Of a DNA stretch of 5,067 nucleotides, positions 1 through 5,067 are shown in pieces. The notes below the pieces were generated by a model. The model was given only the letters and a program-made list of their open reading frames with translations, searched no databases and had not been told where the DNA came from. The first letter of the stretch is position 1, and each line of letters begins with the position of its first letter. Source of the DNA: Hydrogenimonas sp. (GTDB lineage: Bacteria > Campylobacterota > Campylobacteria > Campylobacterales > Hydrogenimonadaceae); the NCBI RefSeq assembly GCF_029933015.1, contig NZ_JAOZOZ010000121.1, positions 1-5,067 of the forward strand, in the 5' to 3' direction. A program made the position numbers and the translations under genes.

Positions 1-188
1 GGGCCATCGAAGAGGGTGATCCCATCTATATCATCGATCCGGACCGATGCACCGAATGCGTCGGCCATTACGACGAACCGGCATGTATCGCCGTCTGCCC
101 TGTCGACTGCATCGTACCCGACCCCGACAATGTCGAGAGCGTCGAAGAGTTGAAGTTCAAGTTCGAACATCTCCAGAAAGAACAGTAG
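1..188 (+). CDS. 2[4Fe-4S] ferredoxin, Allochromatium/YfhL type (3' part only)
   Basis: The frame ending at the TAG at 186-188 is open from the window edge and gives the last 61 residues of a small ferredoxin. Numbering from the first complete codon (base 3), cysteines fall at 16, 19, 28 and 32 as C-x2-C-x8-C-x3-C-P, with the C-T-E-C-V-G-H-Y stretch typical of the YfhL/A. vinosum ferredoxin family; the eight-residue insertion between the second and third cysteines is a hallmark of that family. A further cysteine at residue 36 (P-V-D-C) matches the extra, ninth cysteine I recall from the A. vinosum protein. The acidic/basic C-terminal helix after it is also family-typical. Members run to about 80-85 residues, so roughly 20 N-terminal residues with the first cysteine motif are missing. 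The role is cytoplasmic low-potential electron transfer; the partner cannot be read from the sequence. The next gene starts 16 bases later, which suggests an operon. Confidence 0.93.
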   Translation, partial: AIEEGDPIYIIDPDRCTECVGHYDEPACIAVCPVDCIVPDPDNVESVEELKFKFEHLQKEQ

Positions 189-204
189 GACCGAAGCCCC
201 CTTC

Positions 205-1668
205 ATGGCCAAACGAACCGCCATCATCGACATCGGATCCAACTCCGCGAGGATGGTGGTATTCGAACGGACTAGCCGCTTCGGCTTCCACCTTATCAAC
301 GAAACCCGCAGCCGTGTCCGCATCAGCGAAGGCGCCTACGAAAAGGGAGGTGAACTGCAGGAAGCGGCAATGGAGAGGGCCTATCAGGCCCTCTCTCAGT
401 TTCTGACCATCGCCAAAAGCTACAAAGTCCGCAAAATTCTCTGTGTCGCCACCTCCGCCGTGCGTGACGCCCCCAACAAAAAACTCTTTCTCAAGCGCAT
501 CGAAAAGGATCTCGGTCTGCGGATCAAAGTGATCGACGGTCACAAAGAGGCGTGGCTGGGAGGCATCGCGGCCGTCAACCTTCTGCCGATCGGTGAGGGC
601 ATCACCATCGACATCGGCGGCGGATCCACGGACCTCTCCCTGATTCGCAACAGGAGAGTCGTGGAAACCTTCACGCTGAAGTTGGGAACCGTCCGTCTCA
701 AAGAGCTTTTCTTCGACAAAAAAGCGCCTATCGAAGAGGCGCAGGCCTATATCGACGGCGCACTGGCGGCCCTGCCGGATAGTTTCAGAAGCGAGCTGGC
801 CATCGGCATCGGCGGCACGATCCGTGCCATCGCAAAAACGATCATGGACCGGCAGGATCACGCCATCGAAAAGGTCCACGCCTTTCGTTTCCGCTTCGAT
901 GAGGAGAAAAAGTTCATACGCAAGGTGGCACACGCTTCGATCATGAAACTCGGCAAGCTGGGGATAAAGAAAGATCGTCTCGACACGATCCGTCCCGGAG
1001 CGCTGATTTTTCTCAGAGTCCTGGAAAAGATCGGTGCCCAAACCGTCATGACCAGCGGCGCCGGTGTGCGCGAAGGACTCTTCCTGAGCGATCTGCTCAG
1101 AAACAGCAGCCACCTCTTCCCGGCCAACTTCAATCCCAGCGTCCGCAGCCTCCAGGACCGTTTCTGCACCGACAGAAAATTCTCCGCCAACATCGCATCC
1201 ACCGCCAGAACGATTTTTCTGGCTCTGAAAGATCCCTTCGGCCTCCCCGACGAAGCACTGAAACATCTCGAAATCGCGGCGAAACTCTCCCAGATAGGCA
1301 TCCGTCTCGACTTTTTCGACTACAACAAACACAGCGCCTACTTCATCATGAACAGTCTCGACTACGGATTCACCCACGAGGAGATGGTTCTCATCGCCAC
1401 CCTGATCCGTTTCAACAAAAACAATCTTCCAAAAAGCAGCTTCACCCGTCCCTACAAAAAACTGCTTCCCGACGGAAAGACCCTGGCGTGGCTCAGCTAT
1501 ATCGTATCGCTGGCGCAGATCATCCACATCAGCCGTGCACCGGGCAGAATCGAAGCCGCTTTCGAAAACGAAGTCCTGACCCTCCACGTCCCTTTCGAAA
1601 CGTCACTGGCCCAGGAACGGATCAAAAAACTCCAGAAACCGGGCCCCATCGCCGTACAGTTTGTTTGA
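205..1668 (+). CDS. ppx: Ppx/GppA family phosphatase (exopolyphosphatase / guanosine pentaphosphate phosphohydrolase)
   Basis: This 487-residue cytoplasmic protein belongs to the ASKHA-fold Ppx/GppA family, which removes terminal phosphate from polyphosphate and/or converts pppGpp to ppGpp. Visible motifs in order: phosphate-1 loop at residues 6-17 (D9-I-G-S-N-S), V-A-T-S-A-V-R-D at 81-88, the region of the catalytic glutamate with E115 in G-H-K-E-A, phosphate-2 loop D136-I-G-G-G-S-T-D143, the glycine-rich G-I-G-G-T-I-R at 201-207, and I-R-P-G at 262-265 followed by T-S-G-A-G-V-R-E-G at 283-291. Residues from about 300 form the helical HD-like C-terminal domain of long (Ppx-type) members, with N-K-H-S-A-Y at 374-379. 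Length is normal for long family members. The ATG is chosen because the phosphate-1 loop begins at residue 6 as usual; the ribosome site is weak (GAAG at 193-196), so coupling to the ferredoxin gene 16 bases upstream is likely. Sequence does not decide between polyphosphate and pppGpp as main substrate. The HD pair of the C-terminal domain is replaced by S362-Q363 (see findings). Confidence 0.93.
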   Translation: MAKRTAIIDIGSNSARMVVFERTSRFGFHLINETRSRVRISEGAYEKGGELQEAAMERAYQALSQFLTIAKSYKVRKILCVATSAVRDAPNKKLFLKRIEKDLGLRIKVIDGHKEAWLGGIAAVNLLPIGEGITIDIGGGSTDLSLIRNRRVVETFTLKLGTVRLKELFFDKKAPIEEAQAYIDGALAALPDSFRSELAIGIGGTIRAIAKTIMDRQDHAIEKVHAFRFRFDEEKKFIRKVAHASIMKLGKLGIKKDRLDTIRPGALIFLRVLEKIGAQTVMTSGAGVREGLFLSDLLRNSSHLFPANFNPSVRSLQDRFCTDRKFSANIASTARTIFLALKDPFGLPDEALKHLEIAAKLSQIGIRLDFFDYNKHSAYFIMNSLDYGFTHEEMVLIATLIRFNKNNLPKSSFTRPYKKLLPDGKTLAWLSYIVSLAQIIHISRAPGRIEAAFENEVLTLHVPFETSLAQERIKKLQKPGPIAVQFV

Positions 1669-1794
1669 GTATCGGCGTTGAGAAAACTGCCACAGGCCAC
1701 TCGATTCAAAGAGAAACGTAAAAGGCGTCACCCTCCTTCATTTCTCCATTTTCCATTCTCAATTCTCCATCGTTCCAAACGCACGTTCACGCGT
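1669..1794. other. convergent intergenic region between ppx and bamA
   Basis: This 126-base gap separates the 3' ends of two convergent genes. I see no credible coding frame or RNA gene. It holds a degenerate heptamer repeat (1736-1771) and a short inverted repeat ending at the bamA stop (1777-1796). No strong hairpin-plus-U-tract terminator is visible for either gene. Confidence 0.7.
1736..1771. repeat. degenerate 7-bp tandem repeat, consensus CTCCATT
   Basis: Read on the + strand, successive units are CTTCATT (1736-1742), one extra T, CTCCATT (1744-1750), TTCCATT (1751-1757), CTCAATT (1758-1764) and CTCCATC (1765-1771). Each unit matches the consensus at 6 or 7 of 7 positions. The tract is a pyrimidine-rich, strongly biased strip in the convergent gap. 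The pattern suggests an old slippage-type heptamer array that has decayed by point changes and a one-base insertion. Confidence 0.7.
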
Positions 1795-1796
1795 TT
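1777..1796. other. short inverted repeat overlapping the bamA stop codon
   Basis: AAACGC (1777-1782) and GCGTTT (1791-1796) are perfect reverse complements separated by 8 bases. On the - strand the stem begins within the bamA TAA stop (1795-1797), a position that could suit a transcript 3' end. Against this, no U-tract follows on either strand (GGAACG after it on -, AGAA on +), and a 6-bp stem with an 8-base loop is modest. A role in ending transcription or protecting the bamA mRNA 3' end is possible but unproven. Confidence 0.3.
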
Positions 1797-4020
1797 AGAA
1801 CTGCTGCCCCATCGTGAATTCGAAGTTCGACGTCTTGTCCCCATCCTCTTTCATCAGCGGATAGGCGAAGATCAGACTGATCGGCCCCATCGGTGAAAAC
1901 CATTCGATCACCGCACCGGTACCGGCACGCTCGTACTCGTTGAAATCGTCATCCCCGATCATCCCGTAGTCCAGAAAGAAAGCCAGGCGCATCTTCGCCG
2001 CTTCCAGCAGGGGAACGCTCGCTTCGACGGAGTTGGAGAAGGTATATTTTCCGCCCGTACGGTAATAGTAATCCTCCCCTTCCACGATACCGCCGATGGA
2101 GCCCGACTCGTATCCGCGTACCGTTCGGACGCCTCCCATGTAGAACTTCGCGCTGACGGGAAGCTTGTCGTCGTAGCCGAAAAATCCCAGACGCGCCTTG
2201 TAGCGGAGAATCAGATCGTAGTTGATATAGTCCTCCATACCCTGGAAGATGGAGAAGTTCATATAGTTCTTGTTGTACTCCGCATCGCCACCGAGCCCGG
2301 CGAACTGGGAGCTGATACCGAAAATCATACCGTGGCGCGGCAGATAGTAGTCGTCGGTGTTGTTGAAACGCAGACTGAGCGTCCCCGCACTCGTGACGAA
2401 ATCGTTGTTGTTGTAGAAGTCATAATCGGGGAAGTTGGGGTCGAGATCGCTCATACTGGTCGAATAGTACTGGTACATCACCGATGCGTGCCAGTAGCGG
2501 GCGATCTGCCGGCCGAAGGTGATGGAACCGCCGAACCGTTTTTCGGTGTAGTCGTAACTTTCGTATTCGCTGTTGTAGATGTTGAATCCGGCGCTGTATT
2601 CGCTGTCCCAGATACGGGGATTCGTGATATTGAAGTTGAAGTTGGTGCGGTGTTTTGAAAGATCGGTACTCAGCCCCACGGAAAGGCCGCTTCCGAAGAT
2701 GTTCCGATCGTTGATGGAGGCGTTGAAGATGATGCCGTCGTAACTGCTGTAACCGCCGCCCACCATGATGTTGCCGGTCTGGGCCTCTTTGACGTTGACG
2801 ACCAGATCCATCTGGTTCTCGCTGACCCGTCGTTCGTCGATGACGACGTTTTCGAAATATCCCGTCCGCATCAGAGCCGATTTGGAGTCTTTCATATCGG
2901 TCAGGTTGTAGAGATCGCCGGGAGCCAGAAATATTTCACGCCGCACGACACGGTCGAGGGTCCTCGTGTTTCCGGAGATGACGACATCTCTGATATAGAC
3001 CTTATCCCCCGGAAAAACCTTGTATTTGACGACCGTCGTGTGCTCTTTTTCATCTTTCGAAAAATCGGGGACGACCCTGACGAAAGCGTATCCCATGTTG
3101 GCGATCCGCTCCTTGATCTTCTCCATATCTTTACGAAGATCGTCGATGTTGAAAGTGTCACCCGGCTCCACTTTCAGTTCGTCTTTGAGGATGACGGGAT
3201 CGATCACCGCTTTGGCCAGATCGATCTGAACATCCTTGACGGTATAGACCTCTCCCTCTTCGATCTTGAAATCGAGAATCGCAGCATACTGGTTGAAGTC
3301 GACCCGCAGCAGGGGATCTTCCACTTTGGCGTCGAGATACCCGTGACGCATGTATAAATCCCTGATCCTCGGTGCTTCGTACTTGAGCTGGTCGATTTTG
3401 ACTTTCCCGTCGTTGAAACCCCACATCCAGCCCATGAAATCCCGCTCCCGGTTGGCCATGACGCTTTCGATATCCTCTTTCTCCAGATGCTCGGCCCCGC
3501 AGAGATTGAGCTTTTTGATGATGATGTTTTCACCCTTGTTGATCTTGAATTCGACCTTGACGCTTCCGGTCTCGAGCGGCGTCACTTCCGTCTCGACAAC
3601 CGTGTCGAAAAATCCTTCCGCCTCGATCGTACCTCGAATCAGCGCTTCGGCCTTTTCGATTTTCGCTTCGTCGTAGATGTCCCCCTTGTGCAGGCCGATC
3701 GCCGAGAGCAGTTCGTCTCTTTTGTTCTCTCCGTATCCGCTGAAGAGAATCTGGGAAATGACCGGTTTTTCCTTGAAGTGGAATGTGAGGATGCCGTGTT
3801 CCTCCGTCACCCAGATATCTTTGAAATATCCCTGGGCAAAGAGTCTTCTTATCGCTTCATCCACCTTCTCGATATCGATGGGCTCACCCGGATGAATCCC
3901 CGTGATCTCCTGGGCGATGTCGTTGGACAGATGCAGCAGACCCTCGAACCTAAGCTCCTTGATCTGCTGGGCGTTCGCGAATGCCGCCGTCATCAAGATG
4001 GCAGATAAAAAACGTTTCAT
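1795..4020 (-). CDS. bamA: outer membrane protein assembly factor BamA (Omp85 family)
   Basis: This 741-residue protein is the central, essential subunit of the BAM complex, which folds and inserts beta-barrel proteins into the outer membrane. It starts with a Sec signal peptide (M-K-R-F-L then a hydrophobic stretch, likely cleaved after A-N-A near residue 17). Five periplasmic POTRA domains follow at roughly 19-85, 86-163, 164-256, 257-338 and 339-414; the fifth opens with V-Y-I-R-D-V-V-I-S-G-N and carries the G-Y-F-E-N-V signature near its end. The 16-strand barrel occupies about 415-741, with the conserved V-R-G-Y motif of loop 6 at 634-637 and a C-terminal phenylalanine (G-Q-Q-F), the usual outer-membrane signal. 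The barrel is rich in Tyr, Asn and Asp. Length is a little below that of E. coli BamA (about 800). The start is supported by the signal peptide and by GAGGA at 4026-4030, five bases upstream. It is transcribed divergently from tyrA, and no skp or lpxD lies in the window, unlike the enterobacterial arrangement. Confidence 0.97.
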   Translation of the reverse strand: MKRFLSAILMTAAFANAQQIKELRFEGLLHLSNDIAQEITGIHPGEPIDIEKVDEAIRRLFAQGYFKDIWVTEEHGILTFHFKEKPVISQILFSGYGENKRDELLSAIGLHKGDIYDEAKIEKAEALIRGTIEAEGFFDTVVETEVTPLETGSVKVEFKINKGENIIIKKLNLCGAEHLEKEDIESVMANRERDFMGWMWGFNDGKVKIDQLKYEAPRIRDLYMRHGYLDAKVEDPLLRVDFNQYAAILDFKIEEGEVYTVKDVQIDLAKAVIDPVILKDELKVEPGDTFNIDDLRKDMEKIKERIANMGYAFVRVVPDFSKDEKEHTTVVKYKVFPGDKVYIRDVVISGNTRTLDRVVRREIFLAPGDLYNLTDMKDSKSALMRTGYFENVVIDERRVSENQMDLVVNVKEAQTGNIMVGGGYSSYDGIIFNASINDRNIFGSGLSVGLSTDLSKHRTNFNFNITNPRIWDSEYSAGFNIYNSEYESYDYTEKRFGGSITFGRQIARYWHASVMYQYYSTSMSDLDPNFPDYDFYNNNDFVTSAGTLSLRFNNTDDYYLPRHGMIFGISSQFAGLGGDAEYNKNYMNFSIFQGMEDYINYDLILRYKARLGFFGYDDKLPVSAKFYMGGVRTVRGYESGSIGGIVEGEDYYYRTGGKYTFSNSVEASVPLLEAAKMRLAFFLDYGMIGDDDFNEYERAGTGAVIEWFSPMGPISLIFAYPLMKEDGDKTSNFEFTMGQQF

Positions 4021-4040
4021 TCATATCCTCATTATTGGGG

Positions 4041-4068
4041 CATATAATTTTTTCTAAAAAGGCTTCAA
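4041..4068 (-). promoter_or_regulatory. candidate sigma-70 promoter for bamA
   Basis: On the - strand TTGAAG (complement of 4063-4068) and TATATG (complement of 4041-4046) are separated by 16 bases and resemble -35 and -10 boxes. The -10 matches TATAAT at four of six positions. Transcription would start near 4034, leaving a leader of only about 14 bases, which still includes the GAGGA ribosome site at 4026-4030. Confidence 0.4.
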
Positions 4069-4152
4069 GTCTATCATTATTTCGATTAAACCCCGTTTAT
4101 TTTTTATCTGCGGCACTCCCCCCGATTAATCTCTTTCAAACAGATTCTGCGT

Positions 4153-4158
4153 TACAAT
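4153..4158 (+). promoter_or_regulatory. candidate -10 box for tyrA
   Basis: TACAAT matches the TATAAT consensus at five of six positions and lies 28 bases before the tyrA ATG, so the start point would fall near 4165 with a leader of about 22 bases. No convincing -35 hexamer sits 16-18 bases upstream; campylobacterial sigma-70 promoters often lack one. The ribosome site GGGAG at 4177-4181 lies five bases before the ATG. Confidence 0.45.
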
Positions 4159-4186
4159 TTCGGACTTTAAACACTCGGGAGCAACC

Positions 4187-5014
4187 ATGATTGTCGGAAT
4201 CGTCGGACTGGGATTGATGGGAGGATCGCTGGGACTCGCATTGAGAAGCGTTCCCCAGGTCAACAGGGTCGTAGGTTACGATCGCAACCCTCACCACTCT
4301 GCCGAAGCACTCGAACGCCGCCTCGTCGATGCGATCGTCTCCTGGGAAGAGCTCAAGCGGTGTGACGTGATCTTCCTCGCCATTCCCGTGGAGGGGATCA
4401 TCAAAGCGCTCCACGACCTCACCGATATTCCGCCTCGTACCACCATCATCGACCTGGGAAGCACCAAAGCCAAAATCGTCGACAACATTCCGCCAAAGAT
4501 CCGTAAAAACGTCGTTCCCGCCCACCCGATGACCGGCACCGAAAAGTTCGGCCCCTCCGCCGCGCTGGCCAACCTCTACAGAGACAAGATCGTGGTGCTC
4601 TGCGATCTCGAAAAGAGCGGAGAGCTTCAGCGTGAAACGGCCAAAGCACTCTTCAAAGCCATCGGCATGAAAATCGTCACGATGGACGCCCACGAACACG
4701 ACCGCCACGCCGCCTACATCAGCCACCTTCCCCACGCCATCAGCTACGCCCTCGCCAATGCCGTCATGGCCCAGGAGGATGCCGAAAACATCCTGATACT
4801 GGCGGCAGGCGGTTTCAGAGATATGAGCCGACTGGCCAAAAGCTCGCCCATCATGTGGGAAGAGATCTTCAAACAGAATCGGGGCCATCTTCTGGAAGCG
4901 ATGGACCACTTCGAAGAGGAGCTGCGTGTCTGCCGCGCCCTGATTATGGGTGAAAAGTGGGAGGATCTGCGAAACTGGATGGAGGAGGCCCAGAAGCTGC
5001 ACGATATTCTTTAG
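4187..5014 (+). CDS. tyrA: prephenate dehydrogenase (tyrosine biosynthesis)
   Basis: This 275-residue cytoplasmic enzyme oxidatively decarboxylates prephenate to 4-hydroxyphenylpyruvate, the penultimate step to tyrosine. The N-terminal Rossmann fold shows G7-L-G-L-M-G12 and an acidic D32 at the end of the second strand (V-G-Y-D-R), which favours NAD+ over NADP+. The region around S92 (D-L-G-S-T-K) and H113 in A-H-P-M-T-G-T-E matches the catalytic segment of TyrA enzymes, H113 corresponding to the hydride-transfer-assisting histidine. The all-helical C-terminal dimerisation domain carries S-H-L-P-H at 179-183 and G-G-F-R-D-M-S-R at 208-215; R215 is in the place of the prephenate-binding arginine. 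The protein is a stand-alone dehydrogenase: there is no chorismate mutase domain in front and no ACT domain behind, so it lacks the usual fused tyrosine-sensing module. Arogenate use cannot be excluded. The start is supported by GGGAG at 4177-4181 and by the Rossmann motif beginning at residue 4. Its stop codon directly abuts a heptamer repeat. Confidence 0.95.
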   Translation: MIVGIVGLGLMGGSLGLALRSVPQVNRVVGYDRNPHHSAEALERRLVDAIVSWEELKRCDVIFLAIPVEGIIKALHDLTDIPPRTTIIDLGSTKAKIVDNIPPKIRKNVVPAHPMTGTEKFGPSAALANLYRDKIVVLCDLEKSGELQRETAKALFKAIGMKIVTMDAHEHDRHAAYISHLPHAISYALANAVMAQEDAENILILAAGGFRDMSRLAKSSPIMWEEIFKQNRGHLLEAMDHFEEELRVCRALIMGEKWEDLRNWMEEAQKLHDIL

Positions 5015-5067
5015 TCATTGGTCATTGGTCATTGGTCATTGGTCATTGGTCATTGGTCATTGGTCAT
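5015..5067. repeat. perfect TCATTGG heptanucleotide tandem array, cut by the window end
   Basis: From the first base after the tyrA TAG, TCATTGG repeats without a mismatch: seven full units and four bases of an eighth (TCAT), 53 bases in all, where the window stops. The copy number is therefore a minimum. All three + strand frames read through the array as the same repeating heptapeptide S-L-V-I-G-H-W (frame-shifted in phase), whereas the - strand meets TGA in every frame. Perfect identity between units points to recent expansion or active slippage. It resembles in style the heptameter short tandem repeats (STRR) known from cyanobacteria, but I cannot show relatedness. Confidence 0.95.

Larger units (their letters stand above)
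4021..4186. promoter_or_regulatory. divergent bamA/tyrA promoter region
   Basis: This 166-base AT-rich gap lies between the start codons of bamA (-) and tyrA (+) and must carry the promoters of both unless one lacks its own. It contains several A/T runs, for example at 4047-4060 and 4096-4107, as is common upstream of campylobacterial sigma-70 promoters, and a six-C run at 4118-4123. The best promoter candidates are listed separately. No clear palindromic operator stands out. Confidence 0.75.

Noticed and set aside
47..406. A 119-codon + strand frame across the ferredoxin-ppx junction.
   Set aside because: It is an out-of-frame, Arg/Pro/Ser-rich frame overlapping two well-supported genes.
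157..1587. A 476-codon open frame on the - strand covering nearly all of ppx.
   Set aside because: The + strand protein has every Ppx/GppA motif. The antisense frame is kept open by GC-rich third positions, has no recognisable domain, and its composition (many Asp, Gly, Val, Phe) is typical of a mirror frame.
3487..4008. A 173-codon + strand frame inside bamA.
   Set aside because: It lies wholly opposite the POTRA region of a secure BamA and shows no independent features.
4087..4105. TAAAC-CCC-GTTTA hairpin followed by six T, resembling an intrinsic terminator on the + strand.
   Set aside because: The stem is five pairs with a single G-C pair and a 3-base loop, too weak to trust, and no + strand gene ends upstream of it. 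In AT-rich promoter DNA such a match is easily fortuitous.
4118..4123. Run of six C upstream of tyrA, considered as a phase-variable homopolymer tract.
   Set aside because: Campylobacter-type phase-variable G/C tracts are usually eight or more bases long; six bases outside any gene is not notable.
4136..5002. A 288-codon open frame on the - strand over tyrA, extending into the promoter gap.
   Set aside because: It is a mirror frame of a clearly recognised TyrA; no motif is visible and it would run through the tyrA promoter.
5015..5067. The TCATTGG array considered as a CRISPR array or plasmid iterons.
   Set aside because: There are no spacers between units, seven bases is too short for either, and no cas or replication initiator gene is present in the window.

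Overview
The window looks like ordinary chromosomal core DNA from a member of the Campylobacterota (formerly Epsilonproteobacteria), probably one of the higher-GC, free-living, vent or sediment lineages. This rests on three things: the style of the proteins (an Allochromatium-type ferredoxin immediately before a Ppx/GppA phosphatase, and BamA divergent from a short prephenate dehydrogenase, arrangements I recall from Campylobacter-type genomes), GC-rich third codon positions, and AT-rich intergenic promoters. The genus cannot be fixed from the sequence alone.

Layout: (1) positions 1-188 hold the 3' end of a 2[4Fe-4S] ferredoxin gene on the + strand; its first ~20 codons lie outside the window. 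(2) 205-1668 is a full-length Ppx/GppA-type phosphatase on the + strand, 16 bases downstream and probably co-transcribed with the ferredoxin. (3) 1669-1794 is a convergent gap holding a degenerate 7-bp tandem repeat and a small inverted repeat at the bamA stop. (4) 1795-4020 is bamA on the - strand, complete, with a signal peptide, five POTRA domains and an Omp85 barrel. (5) 4021-4186 is a divergent AT-rich promoter region. (6) 4187-5014 is tyrA, prephenate dehydrogenase, on the + strand. (7) Starting at the base after the tyrA stop, a perfect TCATTGG heptamer array runs to the end of the window.

The genes do separate housekeeping jobs: electron transfer, polyphosphate/(p)ppGpp metabolism, outer-membrane protein assembly and tyrosine biosynthesis. 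I see no mobile element, CRISPR array, tRNA or rRNA, and no new multi-gene system. The unexplained parts are the two 7-bp-period tandem tracts: one perfect and therefore probably young or actively maintained (after tyrA), the other decayed (between ppx and bamA). Both carry a CATT core and both sit at gene 3' ends.
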